Assembly (NCBI GenBank): GCA_964465665.1
Contig: CAYXKM010000056.1
Coordinates: 1 to 29,560, forward strand
Length of the DNA: 29,560 nt
Reading direction: 5' to 3'
Source: JAKEGN01 sp964465665
Lineage (GTDB): Bacteria; Pseudomonadota; Gammaproteobacteria; Steroidobacterales; Woeseiaceae
In this document: piece by piece, positions 15,461 through 23,575 of the stretch
Layout of the letters: each line of letters opens with the position of its first letter
Position numbering within the stretch: the stretch's first letter is position 1
The notes under the pieces: generated by a model
The model's database searches: none
What the model was told of the DNA's origin: nothing
What the model saw: only the letters and a program-made list of their open reading frames with translations
Translations under genes and position numbers: made by a program

Positions 15461-16057
15461 ATGGCTGGACGGCGTGGCCAAAGCCGCACACACAAAAAGT
15501 CACAACCAGGGCGGTTGCGCATTGTAGCGGGAAAATGGCGCAGCCGCCTCGTGTCGGTCGTGGATATACCGGGACTTCGTCCTACATCTGCAAGGATTCG
15601 CGAGACGCTCTTCAACTGGCTTGCACCCGGAATCGAAGGTTCGCGCTGCCTGGACCTGTTCGCCGGCACCGGAGCCCTTGGATTGGAAGCGTTGTCACGC
15701 GGCGCGCATCGGGTCGTGTTTGTCGAACAGTCGTCAATAGCCTGCAAGAACCTTCGTGCCAGCATGCAATCGCTCGACGCAAACGGCGGCGTGCTCGTAC
15801 AGACAGATGCCAGACAGTACCTGGCGGGGAGCGGACTGCCGCAGTTTGATATCGTCTTTCTCGATCCGCCTTTTGCGGACAAAGCTGTTGATGAATTGTG
15901 TAGACTGCTGCACGAGAGCGGCTGTCTTGCCGGAAAAGCAAGAATCTATATCGAACAGGATCGAGACGCGGAGCCAGTGGCATTGCCGGATGGCTGGACG
16001 CCGATACACGAAAAAACCGCGGGCAATGTTCGGTACTCGCTTGTCAGTGCGCAATAG
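15461..16057 (+). CDS. rsmD: 16S rRNA (guanine966-N2)-methyltransferase RsmD
   Basis: 198 residues. The RsmD N-terminal block is present (LRIVAGKWRSRLVSV, PTSARIRETLFNWLAP). The Rossmann SAM-binding motif is LDLFAGTGALGLEALSRGA, and the N2-guanine methylase motif IV is DIVFLDPPFA. It methylates G966 of 16S rRNA on the assembling 30S particle using SAM. The N-terminal start at ATG 15461 includes a basic stretch (GRRGQSRTHKKSQPGR). It is followed 17 bases later by coaD, and the pair looks co-transcribed. Confidence 0.95.
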   Translation: MAGRRGQSRTHKKSQPGRLRIVAGKWRSRLVSVVDIPGLRPTSARIRETLFNWLAPGIEGSRCLDLFAGTGALGLEALSRGAHRVVFVEQSSIACKNLRASMQSLDANGGVLVQTDARQYLAGSGLPQFDIVFLDPPFADKAVDELCRLLHESGCLAGKARIYIEQDRDAEPVALPDGWTPIHEKTAGNVRYSLVSAQ

Positions 16058-16074
16058 ACTGGGGGAGGCGAACA

Positions 16075-16560
16075 ATGAGTGTTTCAGCGATGTATCCGGG
16101 AACCTTCGATCCCATAACGCTGGGTCATGAGGACCTGGTCCGACGCGCAAGCCGGATATTCGACAGGATCGTGGTCGCTGTTGCCTCCAATCCCAGCAAA
16201 GTGCCCATGTTTTCGCTCGACGAGCGGGTAGCGCTCGCACGGAAAGTATTGAAGGGATTCAGGAATGTGGATGTTACCGGCTATGAGGGCTTGACAGTCG
16301 ACTTTGCGCGGAAGAATGACCTGCAGGTCATTGTGCGCGGCCTGCGGGCAATCTCCGATTTCGAGTACGAGTTTCAGCTGGCGAACATGAATCGCCATTT
16401 GACCGATGATGTCGAAACCGCGTTTCTTACGCCGACCGAAAAGTATACGTACATATCAGCGAGCCTCGTGCGCGAAATTGCCGCGATGGGCGGTGACGTT
16501 ACCGAGTTCGTATCGCCCGAGGTCAAAAAAGCGTTAGCCGGACGTTTCAGGAAGAAGTAA
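16075..16560 (+). CDS. coaD: Phosphopantetheine adenylyltransferase
   Basis: 161 residues, the usual length. The nucleotidyltransferase motif (T/H)xGH appears as FDPITLGHEDL near the start, and the second motif is YISASLVREIA. It makes dephospho-CoA from 4'-phosphopantetheine and ATP, the fourth step of CoA synthesis, in the cytoplasm. Shine-Dalgarno GGGGAGG stands before the ATG. Converges with mutM, only 6 bases between stops. The CoA pathway gene coaBC is elsewhere in the window (20312). Confidence 0.96.
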   Translation: MSVSAMYPGTFDPITLGHEDLVRRASRIFDRIVVAVASNPSKVPMFSLDERVALARKVLKGFRNVDVTGYEGLTVDFARKNDLQVIVRGLRAISDFEYEFQLANMNRHLTDDVETAFLTPTEKYTYISASLVREIAAMGGDVTEFVSPEVKKALAGRFRKK

Positions 16561-16566
16561 GGGGCT

Positions 16567-17379
16567 TCACCTCTGGCAGCGTTTGCAATAGAACGTCGAG
16601 CGCTGGCCCAGAACCACAGCAGCAATCGGCCTTTTGCAACGCCGGCACGGTTCTCCGTCCCGTGCATAAACCTCGAGCTGTTGCTGGAAATACCCGGGCT
16701 CGCCATCACCACCATAAAAATCCCGCAAAGTAGTCCCGCCTGCCTCGATGGCGAGTTGCAGCACGGACTTTATGGAACCAGCCAGCAATTGCATTCGTGA
16801 CATCGCAATTCGATCGGCGCGGCGTGCAGGGTGGATGCCTGCCAGGAACAGCGACTCGCTCGCATAGATGTTGCCAACGCCGACAACTATCGATGCGTTC
16901 ATGATCAACTGCTTGATGCGGATGCGGCGCCCGCGTGCAGCGTGCCAAAGATGGTTGCCGTCGAAGTCCGCAGCAAGCGGTTCGGGTCCGAGATTCTCCA
17001 GCAGCGGATGTCTGGAAGGATCTTTTGCCCACAATAGCGAACCAAACCTGCGCGGATCACGAAAGCGCAGTGCTTTGCCGCTTTCGACAACGATGTCGAC
17101 GTGATCGTGCTTTGCGGCGGGTTCGCCCTGGTCGATGATACGCACGCTGCCGGACATGCCCAGATGCAGCAAAAATGACCCGGCATCGGTATCGAACAAG
17201 AGATACTTGGCTCGCCGCCGGATGCTGTGAATGATCTGACCGGGCAGCAGCCGATCGACTTCCGCAGGCACGGGCCAGCGCAATCGTCGCTCGCGCACGA
17301 TGACATCCTTAACCCGCAGGCCCTCCAGCCACGGGGCGATGCCGCGGCGGCTGGTTTCGACTTCGGGAAGCTCCGGCAT
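16567..17379 (-). CDS. mutM: Formamidopyrimidine-DNA glycosylase
   Basis: 270 residues starting exactly at MPELPEVETSRRGI, where Pro2 is the catalytic nucleophile and Glu3 a catalytic acid. The helix-two-turn-helix region contains GVGNIYASESLFLAGIHP. The C-terminal zinc finger has four Cys in CRRCKRPIAA and TFYCKRCQR. It removes 8-oxoguanine and formamidopyrimidines and nicks the abasic site. An upstream in-frame start at 17406 would put nine residues before the catalytic Pro, which must be N-terminal after Met removal, so it is rejected. Divergent from the desaturase gene. Confidence 0.96.
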   Translation of the reverse strand: MPELPEVETSRRGIAPWLEGLRVKDVIVRERRLRWPVPAEVDRLLPGQIIHSIRRRAKYLLFDTDAGSFLLHLGMSGSVRIIDQGEPAAKHDHVDIVVESGKALRFRDPRRFGSLLWAKDPSRHPLLENLGPEPLAADFDGNHLWHAARGRRIRIKQLIMNASIVVGVGNIYASESLFLAGIHPARRADRIAMSRMQLLAGSIKSVLQLAIEAGGTTLRDFYGGDGEPGYFQQQLEVYARDGEPCRRCKRPIAAVVLGQRSTFYCKRCQR

Positions 17380-17548
17380 GTGGCTCGGTACCTTGGATTG
17401 TGACAATGTTTTGTCGGAACTGGGACGGATCGCACACTATGCCAGCCAATCCGGTCGCTGCAAGGAGCGCCGCTTCCGGCCCTCATTCAGGTCTGCGGTT
17501 GAACTCCGGCGGGCCTTCGCGTGTCACAGCGATTTCGTGATCCCCGTC

Positions 17549-17577
17549 TTGGAGCCACCATCCGCATTGGCTATAGT
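17549..17577 (+). promoter_or_regulatory. Probable sigma-70 promoter of the desaturase gene
   Basis: TTGGAG (17549-17554) and TATAGT (17572-17577) are separated by 17 bases, the optimal spacing. The start point would be near 17584, giving a leader of ~28 bases to the ATG at 17612. It is the best promoter-like pair seen in the 232-base divergent gap 17380-17611. No operator repeat (FabR/DesT-like) was recognised. Confidence 0.5.
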
Positions 17578-17611
17578 GGTGGCAACGTTCGTTCCTTTCC
17601 GGAAACCATTC

Positions 17612-18790
17612 ATGGAATACCTGTACGGCTTGTTGAATCTCTCTTTCTGGGGATACGTCCTCGTGACCGTTGTCATGGTGCAGGTCACGATGATGGCGGT
17701 CACCCTCTACCTGCACCGCGATCAGGCCCATCGTGCGCTGGACCTGCATCCCGTGCTGCGGCATTTTTTCCGATTCTGGATCTGGGCGACATCGGGAATG
17801 CTCACCCGGGAATGGGTTGCAGTACATCGCAAGCATCACGCTTATTGTGAGACAAAGGACGACCCGCACAGCCCGCAGATCTATGGCATTCGAAAGGTGC
17901 TCTTCGAGGGCGCGGAACTGTATCGCGCCGAAAAAGACAATCCGCAGACGCTGGAAAAATTCGGCCGCGGCACACCGGACGACTGGATCGAGCGCAACGT
18001 CTATCTCCGATTCAAGTACGGTGGAATCGTACTGATGGTCGTGGCAGACCTGTTGTTGTTCGGTGTACCCGGAATCATCATCGTCGCTGTGCAGATGGTA
18101 TCCATGCCGCTGTTCGCAGCCGGCGTAATCAATGGCCTGGGACATTACAGCGGTTATCGCAATTTCGAATGCGATGATGCGTCGCGCAATCTTCTGCCGT
18201 GGGCAATCCTTATCGGTGGCGAGGAACTGCATAACAATCATCATGCCTTCCCGACCTCGGCCAAGTTCTCGGTGCGCAACTGGGAATTCGATATCGGCTG
18301 GCTTTATATCCGCACTTTTCAGTTGTTCCGACTGGCCAGGGTGCGCAAGGTCGCACCGCGACCCATTGTGAAGGCGATACCGATGCCGCAGGTCGACCTG
18401 GACAATCTTCGTGCCATCATTGTCAATCGCATGCACGTGCTGCGGGATTACACGAAGCGCGTAACGCTCCCCGTCTTTCGAACGGAACGTGCTGTTGCTG
18501 CCGGCAACAACGCCTTGCGCAAGGCCAGAACTCTTCTGATCCGGCAGCCGCGTCTGCTGGATGACCAGGCAAAAGCCAGGCTTTGTGAAGTGCTCGCTAC
18601 CAATGCAACGCTGCAAACGGTGCATGAATTTCGTGAGCGGCTGCGTGAGTTGTGGAGCGGGGCGAACGTCAGCAACGACAAGCTGCTCGCGCAACTCAAG
18701 TCATGGTGTGCCGAAGCCGAGGCCAGTGGCATCAAGGTTCTGCAGGACTTCGCTGCACGTCTCCGCTCGTATCAGCTGGCGACAGGCTGA
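17612..18790 (+). CDS. Acyl-lipid/acyl-CoA delta-9 fatty acid desaturase (DesA/OLE1-like)
   Basis: 392 residues from ATG 17612. Hydrophobic helices carry the three histidine boxes of membrane di-iron desaturases: H35RDQAH40, H72RKHH76 and H207NNHH211, plus GHYSGYRNFE between. It introduces a double bond into saturated acyl chains at the inner membrane. The sequence is close to Pseudomonas DesA-type proteins as I recall them. After ~residue 260 there is a ~130-residue cytoplasmic tail, largely helical and charged (TLQTVHEFRERLRELW, WCAEAEASGIKVLQDFA), that the catalytic core does not need. An in-frame open region back to 17300 overlaps mutM and its promoters and is not counted. The gene is probably transcribed alone. 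Confidence 0.88.
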   Translation: MEYLYGLLNLSFWGYVLVTVVMVQVTMMAVTLYLHRDQAHRALDLHPVLRHFFRFWIWATSGMLTREWVAVHRKHHAYCETKDDPHSPQIYGIRKVLFEGAELYRAEKDNPQTLEKFGRGTPDDWIERNVYLRFKYGGIVLMVVADLLLFGVPGIIIVAVQMVSMPLFAAGVINGLGHYSGYRNFECDDASRNLLPWAILIGGEELHNNHHAFPTSAKFSVRNWEFDIGWLYIRTFQLFRLARVRKVAPRPIVKAIPMPQVDLDNLRAIIVNRMHVLRDYTKRVTLPVFRTERAVAAGNNALRKARTLLIRQPRLLDDQAKARLCEVLATNATLQTVHEFRERLRELWSGANVSNDKLLAQLKSWCAEAEASGIKVLQDFAARLRSYQLATG

Positions 18791-18871
18791 ATTTGCGAAC
18801 AGTCTGTAGCCCGGCTGGCCCTCTCATTCGGAAACCCGATCTCGCTCGAGGGGCCGGCGGGGTTACAGCCT

Positions 18872-18904
18872 GGTCGAAACGGTCGAAACGGTCGAAACGG
18901 TCGA
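18872..18904 (+). repeat. Short 9-base tandem repeat
   Basis: Three perfect copies of GGTCGAAAC (18872-18880, 18881-18889, 18890-18898) and a partial fourth, GGTCGA. It lies in the 177-base gap between the desaturase and rpmG. No hairpin or gene is associated with it. Confidence 0.8.
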
Positions 18905-18940
18905 GATGCGAGAGCCGTCCATCAAGGCAGCACGGTCATA

Positions 18941-18967
18941 AAAAAAACCGCCTTTCGGCGGTTTTTT
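18941..18967 (-). terminator. Intrinsic terminator of rpmB-rpmG (bidirectional form)
   Basis: Stem CCGCC (18948-18952) with GGCGG (18957-18961), TTTC loop, preceded by seven As and followed by six Ts. On the minus strand it directly follows the rpmG stop codon. Because of the A and T flanks it can also end desaturase transcripts from the other side. Confidence 0.9.
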
Positions 18968-19123
18968 CTATTTGATCTTGGCTTCCTTGTAGATCACGTG
19001 TTTTCTGGCCACGGGATCGTACTTTCGGGTTTCCATCTTGTCGGGGTGCAACCGCTTGTTCTTGGCCGTTGTGTAGTAGTGGCCGGTTCCGGCGCTGGAA
19101 ACGAGTTTGATCTTGTCACGCAT
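18968..19123 (-). CDS. rpmG: 50S ribosomal protein L33
   Basis: 51 residues, a normal L33 length: begins MRDKIKLVSSAGTGHYYTT and ends YKEAKIK. It contains the TAKNKR and METRKYDP blocks of the family. The zinc-ribbon cysteines of some L33 forms are absent (C- type), as in E. coli. Located 20 bases after rpmB in the conserved rpmB-rpmG order; the TAG stop abuts a terminator. Confidence 0.95.
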   Translation of the reverse strand: MRDKIKLVSSAGTGHYYTTAKNKRLHPDKMETRKYDPVARKHVIYKEAKIK

Positions 19124-19143
19124 GGTCGGGTTCTCCGGAGAAT

Positions 19144-19380
19144 CTAGACGCGCTGACCCTGCGCACGCAGGTCGGCAAGGACTTTCTCGATCCCATGCTT
19201 GTCGATGATACGCAGGCCCTTGTGGGATACACGCAACCGCACGAAACGCTTTTCAGCTGCGAGCCAGAAGCGCTTGCTTTGCAAATTGGGCAGAAAGCGG
19301 CGACGCGTCTTGTTGTTGGCATGGGAAACATTGTTGCCCTTCTGCGGGCGCTTCCCTGTAACCTGACAAACTCTGGACAT
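19144..19380 (-). CDS. rpmB: 50S ribosomal protein L28
   Basis: 78 residues, opening MSRVCQVTGKRPQKGNNVSH and containing NKTRRRFLPNLQSKRFWL, then VRLRVSHKGLRIIDKHGI. This is the standard proteobacterial L28. The first gene of rpmB-rpmG. A possible -10 (TATAAA) is seen on the minus strand just upstream of the start, at about 19400-19405. Confidence 0.97.
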   Translation of the reverse strand: MSRVCQVTGKRPQKGNNVSHANNKTRRRFLPNLQSKRFWLAAEKRFVRLRVSHKGLRIIDKHGIEKVLADLRAQGQRV

Positions 19381-19409
19381 GATAGATAAGTCTCTGATTT
19401 TATATAAAG

Positions 19410-19430
19410 TTGCCCGCCGAAGGCGGGCAA
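19410..19430 (-). terminator. Hairpin between radC and rpmB (probable terminator)
   Basis: Stem TTGCCCGCC / GGCGGGCAA with a GAA loop, nine base pairs. On the minus strand it lies ~50 bases after the radC stop and is followed by a weak T-rich run (ACTTTATATAAAATC). It probably ends radC transcripts; the same run contains the candidate rpmB -10 box. Confidence 0.6.
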
Positions 19431-19477
19431 AGAGCTGGACTTTATACCAGCACGTCCGGGCCTAATCAAGGTTCTGG

Positions 19478-20152
19478 CTATATCAGGCCACGGCTCGCGA
19501 GGGATGTGCAGGCACCGTCGCCTATCACGAGGTGGTCCAGCAGCCGGATATCGACGAGTTCCAGCGCTGACCTGACGCGGCGGGTGATGCGCTCGTCCGC
19601 CTGGCTCGGTTCCGCAATTCCCGACGGATGGTTGTGGGCAAGGATTACGGCCGCCGCGTTGACCTTCAGTGCCTGTTTGACGACTTCCCTGGGGTAGACG
19701 CTGGTCCCGTCGATCGTGCCGCGGAACAGTTCCTCGAACGCCAGGACTCGATGCCGGTTATCCAGGTAAAGGCAGCAGAATAGCTCATGTGGCAGGTCCC
19801 GGAGCTTCGCCATCAGAAATGCTTCGGTATCGGCCGGGCTCCGGATGGCTTGCCCAACTGGCAGGGTTTGTTCGTAATAGCGCCTTGCGAGTTCCGGTAT
19901 GGCCTTGAGTATGCAGAGCCGGACACTACCGAGGCCTGCTTCGCCAGTCAGGTCGCGTTGCTCCGTGTGCAACAGGCGTCGCAGCCCGCCGAAACGGGTG
20001 ATCAGCCGGTCCGAGAGGTGCAAGGCAGGACCGGCATCGCGGCCGCGCTGCAAAAGCACGGCCAGCAGTTCAGTTTCCGAAAGCGCTGCAGCGCCGGCCT
20101 TTTGCAATTTGCGCCGCGGAGCATTTTCGTTCTCGGGGTTTGCGGTCGGCAT
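19478..20152 (-). CDS. radC: RadC-family JAB/MPN domain protein
   Basis: 224 residues from ATG 20152. N-terminal helix-hairpin-helix region (AAALSETELLAVLLQRG), then the MPN/JAMM-like domain with the zinc-site motif HNHPSG...AEPSQAD (His173, His175, Asp ~186). It was once linked to DNA repair, but the true role of the family is not settled. A much longer open frame upstream (to ~21400) overlaps coaBC antisense and is low-complexity in character, so it is not part of the gene. Divergent from coaBC across 159 bases, the common gammaproteobacterial arrangement. Confidence 0.93.
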   Translation of the reverse strand: MPTANPENENAPRRKLQKAGAAALSETELLAVLLQRGRDAGPALHLSDRLITRFGGLRRLLHTEQRDLTGEAGLGSVRLCILKAIPELARRYYEQTLPVGQAIRSPADTEAFLMAKLRDLPHELFCCLYLDNRHRVLAFEELFRGTIDGTSVYPREVVKQALKVNAAAVILAHNHPSGIAEPSQADERITRRVRSALELVDIRLLDHLVIGDGACTSLASRGLI

Positions 20153-20311
20153 GGACGGTCCCTGTCCGGCACGGTTTGTTCTGAGGCCGACAGAATCGCG
20201 CCCGTGCCGGGTACCGGCAAGCGGCAAATCCGCGCGTTTTGGACTGATTGCTGGAATTCCGACAGTCCGACCAGATAAGCTCGTCGCATCAGGATCTTTG
20301 GACCGAAATCG

Positions 20312-21562
20312 ATGCCCGGCACGAAAATCATACTGGGTGTGAGCGGTGGAATAGCCGCGTACAAGGCACCGGAGCTGGTCCGCAGACTCCGCGACCGGGG
20401 TGCCATCGTGCAGGTCGTGATGACCCGTGCGGCACACGAGTTCACCACGGAAACTGCTTTGCAGGCGGTATCCGGGCGGCCGGTACGCACCGATTTGTGG
20501 GACGGTCAGGCTGAGGCGGCCATGGGCCACATCGAGCTTGCCCGCTGGGCGGATCGCGTCCTGGTGGCGCCTGCTACGGCAGAGTTCATGGCGCGGTTGG
20601 CGGGCGGGTTTGCGCCGGATCTGCTTAGTACATTGTGTCTGGCCACGACAGCGCCAATCAGCCTCGCACCGGCAATGAACCACGTCATGTGGGCCAACGA
20701 TGCCGTTCAGGCCAATCGGCGTGTGCTCGAGTCCCGAGGCATGCACATACTCGGACCGGATGTCGGCGACCAGGCCTGCGGGGAAACAGGACCCGGGCGG
20801 ATGCTGCAACCAGATGCTATCGCCAGGATGGTTGCTGGCCCGGTCATCGTTGCCGGGACAACAAACGCCCCTATGCGCGGCAAAACCGTAATGGTAACGG
20901 CCGGACCGACGCTCGAGGCCATCGACCCGGTGCGATTCATCAGTAATCGCAGCTCCGGGAAAATGGGTTACGCGCTGGCGAGTGCCGCGGCAAATGCCGG
21001 CGCGAAAGTTCTGCTGGTGAGCGGGCCTGTCAGCCTGCAGGTACCGGACGGCGTGGAGCGCATCCACACGGAGTCTGCCGAGGAGATGCATGCAGCCGTG
21101 CACCGCCACATCGCCGATGTCGATATCTTCATCGGAGCAGCCGCGGTATCGGACTACCGCGCGGCAACAGTTGAGACACACAAGATCAAGAAGATGCCTG
21201 CCGAACTGCACATCGACCTGGTCCGTAACCCGGACATCCTGGCGTCGGTCGCTGACCTGCCTGGCAGGCTGTTTACCGTGGGCTTTTCTGCGGAAACGGA
21301 AAAGCTGCGCGAGCACGCGCTGCAAAAACTCGAGCAAAAGAAACTCGACATGATCATTGCCAACCAGGTTGGACGTGGCGTCGGATTCGACAGCGACCAA
21401 AACGCTGTCGATGTTTACTGGAGGAACGGGGAGAGGTCATTCCCGCTCTCTGACAAGGTCAAGCTGGCCGCAAGTCTCATCGAACTCATTGCCGAGCGAT
21501 ATACCGCCAGCTATGGTGCGGACACGCAAACCGAAATTCCGGCAATCGCGATCAGGGACTAA
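20312..21562 (+). CDS. coaBC: Bifunctional phosphopantothenoylcysteine decarboxylase / synthetase
   Basis: 416 residues. The CoaC (flavoprotein decarboxylase) half spans ~1-190: GVSGGIAAYKAPELVRRL, the catalytic His in MGHIELARW, PAMNHVMW, and the active-site Cys in ACGETGPGRM. The CoaB (synthetase) half follows, with VTAGPTLEAIDPVRFISNRS and SSGKMGYALA, AAVSDYRA and the lysine-rich KIKKMP loop. Together they convert 4'-phosphopantothenate plus cysteine (CTP-dependent) to 4'-phosphopantetheine. The downstream CoA gene coaD is also in this window. The dut start lies 9 bases after its stop, so the two are co-transcribed. Confidence 0.96.
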   Translation: MPGTKIILGVSGGIAAYKAPELVRRLRDRGAIVQVVMTRAAHEFTTETALQAVSGRPVRTDLWDGQAEAAMGHIELARWADRVLVAPATAEFMARLAGGFAPDLLSTLCLATTAPISLAPAMNHVMWANDAVQANRRVLESRGMHILGPDVGDQACGETGPGRMLQPDAIARMVAGPVIVAGTTNAPMRGKTVMVTAGPTLEAIDPVRFISNRSSGKMGYALASAAANAGAKVLLVSGPVSLQVPDGVERIHTESAEEMHAAVHRHIADVDIFIGAAAVSDYRAATVETHKIKKMPAELHIDLVRNPDILASVADLPGRLFTVGFSAETEKLREHALQKLEQKKLDMIIANQVGRGVGFDSDQNAVDVYWRNGERSFPLSDKVKLAASLIELIAERYTASYGADTQTEIPAIAIRD

Positions 21563-21571
21563 AAAAAACCA

Positions 21572-22027
21572 GTGCGATCAATCGAGTTGAAGATTCTGGA
21601 TTCGCGCGTGGGCGATTCCATTCCGCTTCCGCATTATGCAACTGACGGCTCGGCGGGCCTGGACATGCGCGCCTGCGTCGATGCAGCGGTACGTGTTGAA
21701 CCTGGGCAGACTGTCCTGATACCGACGGGAATCGCTATTCACATAGGCGATTCCGGGCTGGCTGCCGTCCTTCTCCCGCGGTCCGGCCTTGGGCACAAGC
21801 ACGGCCTGGTGCTGGGCAATCTCACCGGCCTTATTGACTCCGACTACCAGGGACAGGTCTTTATTTCCTGCTGGAATCGCGGAGCGAAGACCTACGAAGT
21901 GCAGCCTGGCGAACGCATTGCGCAAATGGTTTTCATACCTGTCGAACAGGTCGCGTTCCGGGTCGTTGGCGAGTTTGGCGAGAGTGAACGCGGAGAGGGT
22001 GGTTTCGGCCATTCCGGCCGCGGCTAG
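21572..22027 (+). CDS. dut: dUTP diphosphatase (dUTPase)
   Basis: 151 residues, trimeric dUTPase type. The five motifs are seen in order: ATDGSAGLDMRAC (1), LLPRSGLGHKHGL (2), GNLTGLIDSDYQGQ (3), PGERIAQMVF (4) and the mobile tail RGEGGFGHSGRG (5). It hydrolyses dUTP to dUMP and PPi, keeping uracil out of DNA and feeding dTMP synthesis. Start is GTG 21572, 9 bases after coaBC. Its TAG stop overlaps, in antiparallel orientation, the stop of the DUF4124 gene. Confidence 0.96.
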   Translation: MRSIELKILDSRVGDSIPLPHYATDGSAGLDMRACVDAAVRVEPGQTVLIPTGIAIHIGDSGLAAVLLPRSGLGHKHGLVLGNLTGLIDSDYQGQVFISCWNRGAKTYEVQPGERIAQMVFIPVEQVAFRVVGEFGESERGEGGFGHSGRG

Positions 22028-22647
22028 TTGGTGCCTTTCAGTGTCCTGAATCGGTCGATGTCTCCATCGAAGCGGGCGACTATGCTTTGTTCGTCAGCCT
22101 GGAATTTTCGCAGGTTGCGCTCGTGCTGGGCAATTTTTTCTTTGGTCGTCGTGAGCTCCCTGACCAGTCCCGGATCGATCATCGGCGCGTCCTCGTCCTC
22201 GCTGTACGGGCGAAAACCGGATGCCTCTGCCTGCAATTCTTCCATGCGCCGCTGCAGGTTTTGCAGGTACATCTCAGTAACTTTAGCCTGTGCCTGAAAC
22301 AGTTCGATGCGGCGATCGCGATGCATGATAATTTCGTCGATAGACAGATACGTGGCGAGCAATGCAACATCGGCGCGGCGCTGAAGCTCGCGTTTCATCC
22401 GAAGCTCTTCCTGCCGCTTCTCCTCAGCTATTTCTTCTTCGCTCTTCTTGCCGCGCATGACATCGACGGTAATCCCATGCTCATTGACGACCTGCCGTTC
22501 TATATCCGCATACTCGGCCGGAATGCTGTCACCGTAGTGCACGACGCCGTCGTGGTCCACCCACCGATAGAGTTTCTGTGTCTCGGCGGCTGACGCGCCG
22601 ACGGACAGCAGCATCAGGGCCGTGGATGTGATCAGGACAAAACGCAT
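22024..22647 (-). CDS. DUF4124 domain periplasmic protein with coiled coil
   Basis: 207 residues. Signal peptide MRFVLITSTALMLLSVGASA, then a DUF4124 domain (KLYRWVDHDGVVHYGDSIPAEYA), a small beta-rich unit common in proteobacterial envelope proteins. A long charged helical region follows (~65-205), rich in Glu/Arg, with heptad-like spacing, likely coiled coil. Function unknown. It converges with dut, sharing four bases (CTAG) that hold both stop codons. It lies 117 bases after pyrE on the same strand. Confidence 0.8.
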   Translation of the reverse strand: MRFVLITSTALMLLSVGASAAETQKLYRWVDHDGVVHYGDSIPAEYADIERQVVNEHGITVDVMRGKKSEEEIAEEKRQEELRMKRELQRRADVALLATYLSIDEIIMHRDRRIELFQAQAKVTEMYLQNLQRRMEELQAEASGFRPYSEDEDAPMIDPGLVRELTTTKEKIAQHERNLRKFQADEQSIVARFDGDIDRFRTLKGTN

Positions 22648-22764
22648 GGTGGAAATATCACACAGTTCGCCGCAGTCAAAGTAGGGACTGGTTCGCGTAT
22701 TTGCAGCTTAGTTGCCATGGCCCAGGCTGTAAACAGTAGAGTTAACCAGTTAAATAACAAACAC

Positions 22765-23412
22765 TTACGCAGCAATGCCGTACTTCTGCTGGTACTTTTG
22801 CACCGGCCCGAGGAACTCACCATATTCCTTGGACTCCTCCAGCAGCTCGATGAGGTCCTCCAGCCTGGCTATGCTGATTACCGGAATACCCAAAGTCTGC
22901 TCGACCTCCTGTACCGCGGACCGGGAATCCCGGCCGACTTCCTGACGGTCCAGCGAAATCACGATGCCGGCAACAGTAGCGCCCGCAGAGGTGATGAGCT
23001 GGCAAGCTTCGCGAACGGCCGTACCGGCTGTGATGACATCGTCGACAACGAGGACCCTGCCTGCCAGCGGGGCGCCCACGGTGCTGCCACCTTCACCGTG
23101 TGCTTTGGCCTCCTTGCGATTGTATGCGTAAGGCGTATCGATATCGTGATGTTCCGCGAGGGCGGCTGCAGCCAGGGTAACCAGCGGTATGCCCTTGTAT
23201 GCAGGACCAAACAACATGTCGAACTCGATTTCCGAATCGGCGATGGCGGAAGCATAGTAGCGACCAAGCTTTGCCGCCGCGTAGCCTGTGCAGAAAAGGC
23301 CAGCATTGAAAAAATAAGGGCTTATTCTTCCGGACTTCAAAGTGAATTCGCCGAAGCGCAGTACCTCCAATTCAAGAGCGAGGTCGAGGAATTGTTGCTT
23401 ATAAGCTCGCAT
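22765..23412 (-). CDS. pyrE: Orotate phosphoribosyltransferase
   Basis: 215 residues from ATG 23412 (MRAYKQQFLDLALELEVLRF). The PRPP-binding motif is VLVVDDVITAGTAVREA, and the flexible catalytic loop holds NRKEAKAHGEGG. LKSGRISPYFFNAGLF is the family N-terminal block. It makes orotidine 5'-phosphate from orotate and PRPP in pyrimidine synthesis. Earlier in-frame starts (to 23688) run over the xth promoter region and are rejected. Divergent from exonuclease III, as in many gammaproteobacteria. Confidence 0.96.
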   Translation of the reverse strand: MRAYKQQFLDLALELEVLRFGEFTLKSGRISPYFFNAGLFCTGYAAAKLGRYYASAIADSEIEFDMLFGPAYKGIPLVTLAAAALAEHHDIDTPYAYNRKEAKAHGEGGSTVGAPLAGRVLVVDDVITAGTAVREACQLITSAGATVAGIVISLDRQEVGRDSRSAVQEVEQTLGIPVISIARLEDLIELLEESKEYGEFLGPVQKYQQKYGIAA

Positions 23413-23575
23413 AGGCTTGGACCAGGTTACGGGTTCTGTATGATGGCTCGCCTTGCATCGCTTTTTGATCGGCCAGCGCAGTGGCCCTTCAGTATGCCAG
23501 AAATCTGAAGTGCTTTGGAAAGTTGCGAATGTAAACTTGTATGCGCATCTCAGTAACGCTGCAGCAGGAGGAAAA

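Noticed and set aside
17483..18694. 403-residue minus-strand open frame over the desaturase
   Set aside because: Shadow of the desaturase gene; repeated histidine/aspartate runs and no family motifs. The plus strand has the three His boxes.
18872..18904. CRISPR array
   Set aside because: Units of nine bases with no spacers and no cas genes nearby.
20153..21400. Open frame extending radC upstream to give a 640-residue protein
   Set aside because: The added part is antisense to coaBC, whose motifs are complete; the character is random. RadC proteins are ~220 residues and the ATG at 20152 has a ribosome site.
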